DNA from: a virus
Direction: 5' to 3' (one strand)
Length of the DNA: 33,828 bases
Virus record (IMG/VR): IMGVR_UViG_3300025508_000078
Coordinates: 1 to 33,828 of that record
The position numbers were made by a program, and so were the translations under genes. The notes under the pieces were generated by a model, which saw nothing but the letters and a program-made list of their open reading frames with translations, made no database searches and was not told the origin of the DNA. Below are positions 1 to 7,400 of the stretch, one piece after another. How positions within the stretch are numbered: position 1 is the first letter of the stretch; the number at the start of each line of letters is the position of its first letter.

Positions 1-2
1 TT

Positions 3-179
3 ATGAAAAATAATAAAATAGATAGACTAAATATGTTTTTAGAGGGTAGTGAAGATGAGGGCACTGTATGTGACTTAGATGGTAACTGCGAACCAAAACA
101 TATTAAACAAGATAAAAGTATTGTTGAGAGAGTCAACAAAAAAATAATAATTGAAGACGGTAGACAACTTTTAATGTAA
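3..179 (+). CDS. Small acidic hypothetical protein (58 aa)
   Basis: An ATG two bases into the window opens a 58-codon frame that ends in TAA; the A of that stop is the A of the next gene's ATG (overlap TAATG), so the two are probably translationally coupled. The protein begins with NNK and then RLNMFLE, and ends with a basic-to-acidic stretch finishing EDGRQLLM. Its N terminus resembles that of the next protein (NNK then RFNLLLE), so the pair may share an ancestor or a binding partner. A longer version starting upstream of the window cannot be excluded. I do not recognise a family. In T4-like phages, small acidic proteins of this kind can be prohead-core components, but nothing here proves that. 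Confidence 0.6.
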   Translation: MKNNKIDRLNMFLEGSEDEGTVCDLDGNCEPKHIKQDKSIVERVNKKIIIEDGRQLLM

Positions 180-913
180 TGAGATACACAAACGAAGATA
201 ACAACAAAGATAAAAATAGGTTTAACTTACTTTTAGAATACGATTTTTATGTTGGTGAAGAAGAAGATAATGTTGAACCAAAAGGTGAATTAGTTCTTGA
301 AGAACCACCACAAGATGAATTAGATGCTGGTGATGAAGATTTAGCTGGTGATGAACTTGGGGGTGAAGAAGAGCCAATGGGTGATGAAGAACCAATGGGT
401 GATGAAGAACCAGATGGGTTTGGTGGTGAAGAAATGGCAGAACCAGAAATGGACGAACCATTAGCAGAACCAGAACCAATGGAAGATGAAGTTGAATTAG
501 ATGTTACTGAATTAGTACAAGGAACTGAAGAAGCTAAATTATCCGCTGACAGAGCAAATCAACAAATTACAACATTAATGACTAAGTTTGATAATTTAAA
601 TGCGTCATTAGAAAGAATGTCTGCGATTAATGACAAAATAGATAATTTAGAAAACGAAGTTGAAAAAAGAAATCCAACTCCTGAAGAAAAATTAGAGATG
701 CGTTCATTAGATTCATTTCCGTATAGTCTTAAATTAACTGATTATTGGTCTGAAAAAGAGGGTAATTATGATGCGATGGGTAATGATAAAACTGAAAAAG
801 CTGATGAAGAATATGTTTTAACACAAGATGAGGTTGATAGTGATTATAACCCTATTGAAATTAAAGATTCGTTCAGTGACACAAATACAGAAGAAGAATA
901 TAAAAAATTCTAA
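179..913 (+). CDS. Highly acidic protein with Glu/Pro/Met repeats (244 aa), function unknown
   Basis: The start codon overlaps the stop of the preceding gene. Residues about 25-105 are extremely acidic and low in complexity, with repeated GDEEPMGDEEP units encoded by an 18-bp DNA repeat near 366-415. This part is probably disordered. Residues about 110-165 have heptad-like hydrophobic spacing (LVQGTEEAKLSADRANQQ, then LNASLERMSAINDKIDNLENE), which suggests a coiled coil. The C-terminal part has a less repetitive segment around SLKLTDYWSEKEG. A disordered acidic head plus coiled coil fits a scaffold or prohead-core role in a T4-like phage, but this is inference only. The N terminus shares the RxNxxLE motif with the upstream protein. 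A strong terminator follows. Confidence 0.8.
   Translation: MRYTNEDNNKDKNRFNLLLEYDFYVGEEEDNVEPKGELVLEEPPQDELDAGDEDLAGDELGGEEEPMGDEEPMGDEEPDGFGGEEMAEPEMDEPLAEPEPMEDEVELDVTELVQGTEEAKLSADRANQQITTLMTKFDNLNASLERMSAINDKIDNLENEVEKRNPTPEEKLEMRSLDSFPYSLKLTDYWSEKEGNYDAMGNDKTEKADEEYVLTQDEVDSDYNPIEIKDSFSDTNTEEEYKKF
366..415 (+). repeat. 18-bp in-frame repeats encoding GDEEPM units
   Basis: Nearly identical copies of gatgaagaaccaatgggt lie head to tail, with a diverged start and end. They are in frame and give the acidic GDEEPM-type repeats of the 244-aa protein. Replication slippage would change its length in 6-residue steps. Confidence 0.7.
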
Positions 914-941
914 AAATTAAAATACTGTAAACAAGAGATTT

Positions 942-976
942 AAAGTGTGATATTAAAAATATCACACTTTTTTTTT
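942..976 (+). terminator. Rho-independent terminator after the acidic-protein genes
   Basis: A perfect 13-bp inverted repeat (942-954 with 958-970, core AGTGTGATAT) has a short A loop and runs into nine T residues (968-976). It separates the acidic-protein genes from the gp32-like gene. Confidence 0.85.
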
Positions 977-995
977 AAAAAAGATTCAATTATAC

Positions 996-1024
996 TTGTC
1001 ATAAGAGTTTTTATGTAGTATAAT
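996..1024 (+). promoter_or_regulatory. Near-consensus promoter for the gp32-like gene
   Basis: TTGTCA at 996-1001, a 17-bp spacer, then TATAAT at 1019-1024 match a housekeeping sigma promoter. The -10 region continues as TATAATTG, which is also seven of eight bases from the Bacteroidota -7 consensus TAnnTTTG. It lies directly after a terminator and about 133 bases upstream of the gp32-like start, so a long leader is expected. No transcription start has been seen directly. Confidence 0.6.
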
Positions 1025-1065
1025 TGCAAAACGTTATTCAAGTTACAGATTTGTTTAATTAAAGA

Positions 1066-1134
1066 TTGCCACTGATGAATTATAACTGGTGGTAATACAA
1101 ATAAAGCCCCCGATATTAAAAAACGAAGTCGGGC
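1066..1134 (+). promoter_or_regulatory. Structured leader of the gp32-like mRNA (two hairpins, mini-ORF)
   Basis: Two inverted repeats lie between the promoter and the gene. TTGCCAC (1066-1072) pairs with GTGGTAA (1089-1095) with one G-U. CCCGA (1109-1113) pairs with TCGGG (1129-1133). An A-rich, weakly structured stretch follows up to the start codon. Neither hairpin has a T run, so they are not terminators. In T4, gp32 represses its own translation by binding a pseudoknot and an unstructured A/U-rich run in its leader; a similar role here is inference. A 6-codon ORF (MNYNWW, 1075-1095) spans the first hairpin's loop and 3' arm. Confidence 0.4.
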
Positions 1135-1156
1135 AACTTAAAAACAATTATTTATT

Positions 1157-2080
1157 ATGAGTGAAGAAAATTCAACATTAGCCGCAATGTTAACGCAGTA
1201 CGAAACTGCAACAACATTCTCAAATGAAAATTCATTTGACAAAAAAAATTATTTCTCAACCTTCTTACCTGAAGGTGTAAACAGCAAAATGACTGCAATC
1301 AGAATTTTACCTTCGAATGGTTCTCCTTTTGAGGAAGTGCACATTCACAGTGCTAAAGTAGATGGTAAAAATCGTAAATTTACGTGTATTCAACATTTAA
1401 ATGATGAAGTGTGTCCATTTTGTGAAGCTAGGGAAACCTTGCTTGCCACTGGAGAAAAAAGTGATGAAGAACTAGCTAAAAGTTACAGAGCTAGAAAAAT
1501 GTACATCGTTAAAGTTATCGATAGAGATAATGAGGCTGATGGCCCAAAATTTTGGAGATTCCCAATCAACTACAAAAAAGATGGTATTATGGATAAAATC
1601 ATGGCAACTGTAAGGTTAGTCAATGAGGATGTCACTAACCCAGAAGTAGGTAGAGATTTAGCACTTAGTATTGTTAGAGTTAAGAACCCAAGGGGTGGTA
1701 CTTATCCAGCTGTGAATTCAGTTCAAGCACTTGACAAAAGTCCGTTAAGTAAAGATGGTGAGTTAGCTAAAAATTGGTTATCCAATGAAAAAACATGGAA
1801 AGATGTTTATTCAGTAAAAGATTATAATTATTTAAAAATTATAGTTATGGGTGAAATTCCAGCGTGGAGTAAAAAACTTGAAAAGTTTGTTTCTAAATCT
1901 TCATTAACACCTGAAGATAGTGAAGTTACTACAGATGAATTAGATTCAAAAATAGTTATGGGTGCTAACGTACCAAAAGTTGAAGCTGAAGTTGAAGTTA
2001 AGACTGAAGAAGTTTCAGAAACTTCTTATACAGCTGAAGTTGATATTAAAGAAGAAGAAGAAGACGATTTACCCTTCTAA
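1157..2080 (+). CDS. 32: gp32-like single-stranded DNA-binding protein
   Basis: This 307-aa protein matches the T4 gp32 plan: a basic N-terminal region, an OB-fold core with a zinc site, and an acidic C terminus. The zinc ligands are visible as C77-x2-H80-x5-C86-x2-C89. T4 gp32 uses one His and three Cys in its core in a similar way. The preceding strand carries the RILP...PFEE pattern common in phage relatives. It would coat single-stranded DNA at forks and recombination intermediates and interact with the recombinase and helicase encoded next. The last residues are EEEEDDLPF, which look like the tip of a bacterial SSB rather than the T4 gp32 tail. The leader has no Shine-Dalgarno motif. The gene stands alone between a promoter with a long leader and its own terminator, consistent with high and separately controlled expression. 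Confidence 0.9.
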   Translation: MSEENSTLAAMLTQYETATTFSNENSFDKKNYFSTFLPEGVNSKMTAIRILPSNGSPFEEVHIHSAKVDGKNRKFTCIQHLNDEVCPFCEARETLLATGEKSDEELAKSYRARKMYIVKVIDRDNEADGPKFWRFPINYKKDGIMDKIMATVRLVNEDVTNPEVGRDLALSIVRVKNPRGGTYPAVNSVQALDKSPLSKDGELAKNWLSNEKTWKDVYSVKDYNYLKIIVMGEIPAWSKKLEKFVSKSSLTPEDSEVTTDELDSKIVMGANVPKVEAEVEVKTEEVSETSYTAEVDIKEEEEDDLPF

Positions 2081-2097
2081 AAAAAGTAAATCAAAAT

Positions 2098-2140
2098 AAA
2101 GGGTTTGATAGCGAGGGAAGGTGCTATCAAACCTTTTTTT
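2098..2140 (+). terminator. Rho-independent terminator after the gp32-like gene
   Basis: GGTTTGATAGC (2102-2112) pairs perfectly with GCTATCAAACC (2123-2133), with a 10-base loop, followed by seven T residues. It lies 20 bases after the gp32-like stop codon. Confidence 0.85.
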
Positions 2141-2146
2141 AACTAA

Positions 2147-2173
2147 TTGTTAGAAATAAAATAACTTTATGAT
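2147..2173 (+). promoter_or_regulatory. Possible promoter for the recombinase-helicase-NRD genes
   Basis: TTGTTA (2147-2152) and TATGAT (2168-2173) are separated by 15 bp, shorter than the usual 17. The site falls in the only gap between the terminator and the recombinase start, where a promoter would be expected. The match is weak in such AT-rich DNA. Confidence 0.3.
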
Positions 2174-2190
2174 TCCCTATTAAAAAAAAA

Positions 2191-3288
2191 ATGGCAAAAA
2201 AACCAAGTAAAACGACGGTAGCAAAGAGTAGTTACAATCTAGAAGATTTTAAAAAATCTCAAGGCATTCAAAAAACAATAAAAGATAAAGACTTATCATG
2301 GATACCATTATCAAAAGCGTGGCATGATGCTATTAAATTACCTGGCTTTGCTAGAGGATTTGTTAACTCAGTGAGGGGTTATTCAAATACTGGAAAATCA
2401 ACTGCGTTTTATGAAGCAATTGCTGGCGCACAAAGAATTGGTGATTTACCAGTTATATTTGAAACAGAAGGTAACTTTAATTGGAAACACGCTAAAATGT
2501 GTGGTGTTGAGTTCCATGAAGATGTAGATGAGAGTACTGGTGAGATTACACATGGTGGTAGATTTATATTCATGGGTAATAAAGATTTATTAGAAAGGTA
2601 TCAATTATATGACCACCAACATAGTAAAAAAGTTTCAAAACCAATGAGGTTTGAACCTGTTTTAGAAGATATTGCATTGTACATGACTGAATTATTGGAT
2701 ATGCAATCTGAAGGTTTATTAAAAGAGAATTTATGTTTCTTATGGGATTCAATCGGAACTTTAAATGGTTTTAAATCCGCAATATCTAAAACAACTAATA
2801 ATATGTGGAATGCTGGCTCAATGAAAGTATTTCAAGCGATTGTTAATTTTAGAATTCCAACATCTAGAAGGGAAGATAGTGAATTTACTAACACATTTAT
2901 TTGTGTACAAAAAATTTGGTATGATAGTATGAATATGAAAATCAAACACAGTTGTGGTGAATTCATGTTCTTTAACTCTAGGTTAATAGTGCATTTAGGT
3001 GGTATTATTTCACATGGTACTGCTAAATTAAAAGCTACGGCTTTAGGTAATGAATTTCAATATGGAACTGAATGTAAAATTAATTGTGAGAAAAACCACG
3101 TTAATGGTATTGAGAAGAAAGGTAAAATAGCTTCAACACCACATGGTTATTGGAATCCTGATGAGTTAGATGATTACAAAAAAGAGCATAGAGATTTTAT
3201 ACATGAGAATTTAAATGTTGAATATGGTGCTGATATATCGTATTCTACTGAAGAAGGTGAAAAGTCTGGTGAAGACTTTGGGGCCTAA
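2191..3288 (+). CDS. uvsX: UvsX/RecA-like recombinase
   Basis: A 365-aa RecA-fold ATPase. Walker A is GYSNTGKST at residues 63-71. The FETEG segment (90-94) sits where RecA-family proteins carry the catalytic glutamate. Walker B is LCFLWDS at 181-187, followed by IGTLNGFKS. A GGIISHGTAKLKATALG segment near residues 270-287 fits a late core strand. The length is close to T4 UvsX (about 390 aa), and the place after gp32 and before nuclease and helicase genes supports the call. It would form filaments on single-stranded DNA for strand invasion and recombination-dependent replication. The N terminus MAKKP is shared with the next protein. The start follows a run of A residues without a Shine-Dalgarno motif. 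A more distant RecA-like phage ATPase (Sak4 type) is less likely given the length. Confidence 0.85.
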   Translation: MAKKPSKTTVAKSSYNLEDFKKSQGIQKTIKDKDLSWIPLSKAWHDAIKLPGFARGFVNSVRGYSNTGKSTAFYEAIAGAQRIGDLPVIFETEGNFNWKHAKMCGVEFHEDVDESTGEITHGGRFIFMGNKDLLERYQLYDHQHSKKVSKPMRFEPVLEDIALYMTELLDMQSEGLLKENLCFLWDSIGTLNGFKSAISKTTNNMWNAGSMKVFQAIVNFRIPTSRREDSEFTNTFICVQKIWYDSMNMKIKHSCGEFMFFNSRLIVHLGGIISHGTAKLKATALGNEFQYGTECKINCEKNHVNGIEKKGKIASTPHGYWNPDELDDYKKEHRDFIHENLNVEYGADISYSTEEGEKSGEDFGA

Positions 3289-3316
3289 ATATTAACCCTT
3301 TAAATAAATAAAGGAT

Positions 3317-4393
3317 ATGGCTAAAAAGCCAAGAAAACATGGTGTTTCTAAGGAAACTAAAAACACCTTACTTGTTGATGGTAACGCACTATTTAAAATG
3401 GGGCTTTACGGTGCAAAAGATATGTTTACTAGGGATGGTGACCACATTGGTGGGCTATTTGTTTTCATTACCATCCTTAGAAAACTATTACAAGAAAACC
3501 TATACCATAGAGTGTTTGTATTTTGGGATGGTCAATTTAGTGGAAAAATGAGGTGGGAACTTTATTCTGACTACAAATCTGACCGTAATAAAGACTACAT
3601 TAATGGTACACACCCAGTCGATATACAAGAAGTTACTGAAAAATTCTTAATTAGACAGTACTTAGAAGAATTCTGTGTGCGACAAATGATTGATAATACT
3701 AACTCTGGGGTAGAAGCTGATGACTTTATCGCTTATTATTGTAAAACTAAAGATAGTGATGAAAAAATTACTATTTGTACCACAGATAGGGATTTAGCTC
3801 AATTAATAGCTAAAGATGTTAGGATTTACTTTTGTGATAAAAAAATAAGAGATTATGTCACATTAGAAAATTACCAAACTTTCTTTAAGCATCATCAATC
3901 AAATAGTAAATTGATAAAAATTATAGGTGGTGATGGTAGTGATTGTATAAAAGGTATTGCTGGTGTTAAAGAACCGACTTTACTTAAATTGTTTCCAGAC
4001 TTAACTAAAAGGGCGGTAACATTAAAAGAAATACTTGAATCAGCTAAAGAACAACAAGAGGAACGGCTTAAAGCTAAGAAGAAACCTCTCAAGTCACTGA
4101 CTAATATTGTTGAGTCTAACACTGATGGAGTACAAGGTAAAGAAATTTACAAAATAAATGAGATAATAATTGATTTAAGTAATCCACTTATCGATGAAAA
4201 AAATAGATTGTTACTCGAATATAATAAAAAGCCAATGGGTGATATTGAAGAAAGGGGTATCAAGAATGCTTATACATATATGAAACGAGATGGTATGGAT
4301 AAACAAATTGAATCTTTTAGTACAAATTACTTATTACCGTTCAAAAAATTAATAGAAAGAGAACGTAAGCAAACAAATTTAATAAACAGTTAA
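3317..4393 (+). CDS. rnh: 5'-3' exonuclease of the FEN family (T4 RNase H-like)
   Basis: This 358-aa protein shows the acidic metal ligands of flap/5'-nucleases in order: D21 (LLVDGNALF), D71 (VFVFWDG), E133-A-D135-D136, D157 and D159 (CTTDRDL), and D206 and D209 in GGDGSDCIKGIAGV, which is the helix-3-turn-helix DNA-binding loop. The conserved YSDYKSDR segment with the basic arch follows D71. T4 RNase H is about 305 aa; the extra length here is a charged insertion near residues 245-275 and a basic C terminus. The expected role is removal of RNA primers and flaps on the lagging strand. The gene lies 28 bases after the recombinase and 4 bases before the next gene. A few A/G bases (AAAGG) precede the start but are very close to it. 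Confidence 0.85.
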   Translation: MAKKPRKHGVSKETKNTLLVDGNALFKMGLYGAKDMFTRDGDHIGGLFVFITILRKLLQENLYHRVFVFWDGQFSGKMRWELYSDYKSDRNKDYINGTHPVDIQEVTEKFLIRQYLEEFCVRQMIDNTNSGVEADDFIAYYCKTKDSDEKITICTTDRDLAQLIAKDVRIYFCDKKIRDYVTLENYQTFFKHHQSNSKLIKIIGGDGSDCIKGIAGVKEPTLLKLFPDLTKRAVTLKEILESAKEQQEERLKAKKKPLKSLTNIVESNTDGVQGKEIYKINEIIIDLSNPLIDEKNRLLLEYNKKPMGDIEERGIKNAYTYMKRDGMDKQIESFSTNYLLPFKKLIERERKQTNLINS

Positions 4394-4397
4394 AATT

Positions 4398-4958
4398 ATG
4401 ATTAGAAAAACCGAGAACGTAAGACCATTTGAGTTTTCATTGAGAATTAACAACCACATCATTTGTCAAAGATTTTTTAATATTAAAAATTATAACAATG
4501 ATTGTAGAGAATCGTATGAGTTAAAAGAAATGCTTGATGAAATTATGGGTACTAACCAACAATTAAAGTTGGGGTTAATTCCTGAGTACTTCAAATACAG
4601 ATGTGTTGCAAATTCACACAAACCTTATCACTTACAAAATAATACTTTGTCTGATAAAAAGGTTATTTTTAGTTTAGAAATATCTAAAAATAACGTTAAT
4701 AAATTAAGAGAAGGGGGTAACAACTTTAATATCGAAGATTTAGAAAAAGAGGTTATTTGTGTTGGTAGCTTCGATGGTAACTTATTTCACCCTAATGTGA
4801 GGTATGATGTGGATATTAGAAGTATTATACCAGATATAATTAAAGTGATATCAAAATATATGAGTTTTAAAAACAACACCAATACATTTGGTGACGTTAA
4901 ATTGACTAGGTTAAATAAGTTAACCCAAGATGAATTAGAGAAAACATATCAAAATTAA
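4398..4958 (+). CDS. Hypothetical protein between the nuclease and helicase genes (186 aa)
   Basis: I do not recognise this protein. It is mixed alpha/beta, with alternating charged and hydrophobic segments, no signal peptide, no membrane segment and no clear zinc or nucleotide-binding motif. It starts 4 bases after the nuclease stop and ends 7 bases before the helicase start, so it is almost certainly co-translated with replication proteins. A replication accessory role is a reasonable guess from position, for example a helicase loader (T4 uses gp59) or a nuclease partner. No gp59 sequence likeness is visible to me. Confidence 0.8.
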   Translation: MIRKTENVRPFEFSLRINNHIICQRFFNIKNYNNDCRESYELKEMLDEIMGTNQQLKLGLIPEYFKYRCVANSHKPYHLQNNTLSDKKVIFSLEISKNNVNKLREGGNNFNIEDLEKEVICVGSFDGNLFHPNVRYDVDIRSIIPDIIKVISKYMSFKNNTNTFGDVKLTRLNKLTQDELEKTYQN

Positions 4959-4965
4959 TAATAAT

Positions 4966-6399
4966 ATGAGTGAAGATAAAGATAGTTCTGGATTTGGATT
5001 TTTAGGTATTCCATATCAACAAAGATTGTTAGCTCAGTTAATTAATGACCATAGATTTGCTTCAAATATCTTAAGTATAGTAGACCCAAACTACTTTACT
5101 GATATGTATTTGAGAATGATTGCAAAAGTAATTGTTGACGCATATGAAGTTGATGAGGTTGTACCAGATAAGGACAGCCTTATGTTTAGGTTAAATGCTA
5201 GAGAAGATAATGAAACTATTAAATTATTTTTAAAAGCCACATTAGAAAAAATAACTGATGGTGATTTAAACGATTCTGATTTTGTCCAAAATATGGCAAT
5301 GAAGTTTTGTAAGCAACAAGAGTTAAAAAAATCAGTGTCTGATATTCAAAATATAATCGATAAGGGTGATTTAGATAGTTACGATGAATGTGAGGAAATA
5401 CTAAAAAAGGCGTTGGAAATTGGTAGTAATAAAGATGCTGGTATTGATGTGTTTTATGATATTGAAGATGTATTAAGTGAAAATTTTAGAAATCCAATAC
5501 CAACAGGTATAAGTGGTTTAGACGATAAGATGGGTGGTGGTTTATCTAAGGGTGAATTAGGGGTTATATTAGCACCATTTGGGGTTGGTAAAACAACTAT
5601 GATAACTAAATTAGCTAACGAAGCTTATACACATGGACATAATGTATTACAAATATTTTTCGAGGACATACCTAAAGTAATTCAACGAAAACATTTATCA
5701 TGTTGGACTAAAATCCCATTAAATGATTTATCAATTGGGGTTAATCGACCAATGATTGATGCGGCTATGATTAAACATAATGATGGTAAGGGGTATTTGG
5801 AATTAAAGAAGTTTTCTAGTGATGGTACAACAATACCAATGATTAAGAATTATGTTAGAAAATTAGCGGCTTCTGGTAGAAAACCTGATATTATATTACT
5901 TGATTACATTGATTGTGTTACTTCTAACAAAACATTTAACGCTGCATATGAATCTGAAGGTCCAATAATGAGACAATTTGAGTCGTTATTATCGGAATTT
6001 GATATGGTTGGTTGGACAGCAATACAAGGTAATAGAAGTTCTATAGGTGCTGATACTGTTGATTCAACAATGATTGGTGGGTCAATTAAAAAAGGTCAAA
6101 TAGGCCATTTTATAGTGTCAATAGCAAAAGATTTAGACCAAAAAGAGACTGGTAGGGCTAATATGGCTATATTAAAATCTAGATTTGGTGTTGATGGTAT
6201 CATTTTTAGTGATATTGAATTTGATAACGCTAGAATTCAAATTTCAATTGATAATGGTAACGTTATGAAAGCGTCTGAAATGGATGATTATAAACAAGCT
6301 AAAGGTACTGAAAGAGTTGGTGATTTACTTACTCAGTTTGATAATGACAAAAAAGCTAAATTAAAGGCTGAATTAATCGATTTAGAAAATAAAAAATAA
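4966..6399 (+). CDS. 41: Replicative DNA helicase (gp41/DnaB-like)
   Basis: A 477-aa hexameric-type helicase. Residues about 10-150 resemble the DnaB/gp41 N-terminal domain (FLGIPYQQRLLAQLIND, then VDPNYFTDMYLRMIAK). The RecA-like motor domain begins with the typical PTGISGLDDKMGGGLSKGEL segment (179-198). Walker A is APFGVGKTT (203-211), the catalytic glutamate is in FFED (about 233), and Walker B is DIILLDYID (308-316). The TAIQGNR segment (about 353-359) fits the Gln of motif H4. T4 gp41 is 475 aa, so the length matches. It would unwind the fork 5'-3' on the lagging strand. No primase gene is visible in this window. Confidence 0.9.
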   Translation: MSEDKDSSGFGFLGIPYQQRLLAQLINDHRFASNILSIVDPNYFTDMYLRMIAKVIVDAYEVDEVVPDKDSLMFRLNAREDNETIKLFLKATLEKITDGDLNDSDFVQNMAMKFCKQQELKKSVSDIQNIIDKGDLDSYDECEEILKKALEIGSNKDAGIDVFYDIEDVLSENFRNPIPTGISGLDDKMGGGLSKGELGVILAPFGVGKTTMITKLANEAYTHGHNVLQIFFEDIPKVIQRKHLSCWTKIPLNDLSIGVNRPMIDAAMIKHNDGKGYLELKKFSSDGTTIPMIKNYVRKLAASGRKPDIILLDYIDCVTSNKTFNAAYESEGPIMRQFESLLSEFDMVGWTAIQGNRSSIGADTVDSTMIGGSIKKGQIGHFIVSIAKDLDQKETGRANMAILKSRFGVDGIIFSDIEFDNARIQISIDNGNVMKASEMDDYKQAKGTERVGDLLTQFDNDKKAKLKAELIDLENKK

Positions 6400-6429
6400 A
6401 ATTAACAAAATAAAAATAGATATTATATT

Positions 6430-7389
6430 ATGAGCAAGTATTTAAATATAGATAATGGTGATAGAGACACTAAATTTCCAATAATTCACTCAGAGCTTTG
6501 GGCGTTTTATAAAAAACAACAAAGTAAAATATGGACGGCTGATGAATTAGATTTATCTAAAGACACGTTAGAAGGTATTCCAGAAGGTGAAGTTGTTATA
6601 TTAAAGAATTTATTAGCATTTTTTGGTGTATCAGATACATTAGTGCAAGATAATTTAGCTGATGAAATAGTTTCAGAATTTTCTTCTATTGAAGAAATTA
6701 AATCTAATTATGTTTACCAAGCATATATTGAAGATGTGCATAGTGAGACTTATTCATTATTGATTGAGCAATTGATTAATAACGAAGAAGAGAAACAAGC
6801 TATGTTTAAAGCTATTCAAACTAATCCAATTGTAACCGCAAAGGTTAAGTGGGCCAAAAAATGGTTAGAAAATGGTTCTATAATACATAGAGTTGTCGCA
6901 TTTTCATTATTAGAGGGTATGGGGTTTTCCAGTACTTTTGCAGTTCTTATGTTCTTTAGATTACAATACCCTCAATTAGCTGGATTAGGTCAAGCAAATG
7001 AACTGATTTTATCAGATGAGGTATTGCATATGCATTTTGGGATAAAGATGCATAATGATTATATCAAAAAAGAATATAGGTTACCATCATCTGAAATTAA
7101 AGAAATGATTTTAGATTGTTACGAAACTGAGAAGCTTTTCGTTGAGTCAATTTATGGCGGTAGTTATGTGTTAGGTTTACCTAAGGATGGGTTAATTCAA
7201 TACATACAATACGTTACTGATAGCTTATTAATGTATTATAACATTGAAAGCGTCTTTAAAGTAGAGCAACCATTCGATTTCATGGCTTCATTTTCAATTG
7301 TTGAAAGACAAAACTTTTTCGAAACTAAAGGTGGTGAATATAATAGATTAACCAATATTGGTGGTTCATTAACCACTGATGACTTTTAA
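6430..7389 (+). CDS. nrdB: Ribonucleotide reductase class Ia small (beta) subunit NrdB
   Basis: A 319-aa ferritin-like radical protein. The di-iron ligands and radical tyrosine are in the expected places: D69 (FFGVSDTLVQDN), E101, H104 and Y108 (IEDVHSETY), E162 (LLEGMGF), E197 and H200 (SDEVLH). The FPI-x6-WAFYKKQ and IWTADELDLSKD segments near the N terminus and the IHSExY-type motif follow the eukaryote/Bacteroidota pattern rather than the E. coli NrdB pattern. The C terminus ends TTDDF, the acidic-aromatic tail that docks on the large subunit. It generates the tyrosyl radical for dNTP synthesis with the next gene's product. The order here is nrdB then nrdA, 11 bases apart; T4 has nrdA first. 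The start lacks a Shine-Dalgarno motif. Confidence 0.95.
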   Translation: MSKYLNIDNGDRDTKFPIIHSELWAFYKKQQSKIWTADELDLSKDTLEGIPEGEVVILKNLLAFFGVSDTLVQDNLADEIVSEFSSIEEIKSNYVYQAYIEDVHSETYSLLIEQLINNEEEKQAMFKAIQTNPIVTAKVKWAKKWLENGSIIHRVVAFSLLEGMGFSSTFAVLMFFRLQYPQLAGLGQANELILSDEVLHMHFGIKMHNDYIKKEYRLPSSEIKEMILDCYETEKLFVESIYGGSYVLGLPKDGLIQYIQYVTDSLLMYYNIESVFKVEQPFDFMASFSIVERQNFFETKGGEYNRLTNIGGSLTTDDF

Positions 7390-7400
7390 AAAAAAAATAA

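Noticed and set aside
222-479. Minus-strand ORF opposite the acidic protein
   Set aside because: Low-complexity His/Leu/Val shadow of the Glu/Pro repeats, with no independent start context and no other minus-strand genes nearby.
1072-1134. Hammerhead ribozyme suspicion (CTGATGA followed by CGAAGTC)
   Set aside because: The second core element is GAAG rather than GAAA, and the stems needed around the core do not form.
1149-1156. TATTTATT directly before the gp32-like start as a late-type box
   Set aside because: It touches the start codon, so it cannot act as an upstream promoter box for this gene; it shows how common the motif is by chance.
3339-3551. Second + strand ORF within the FEN nuclease gene
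   Set aside because: Lies wholly inside a gene whose catalytic residues are all present in the other frame; no coding signs of its own.
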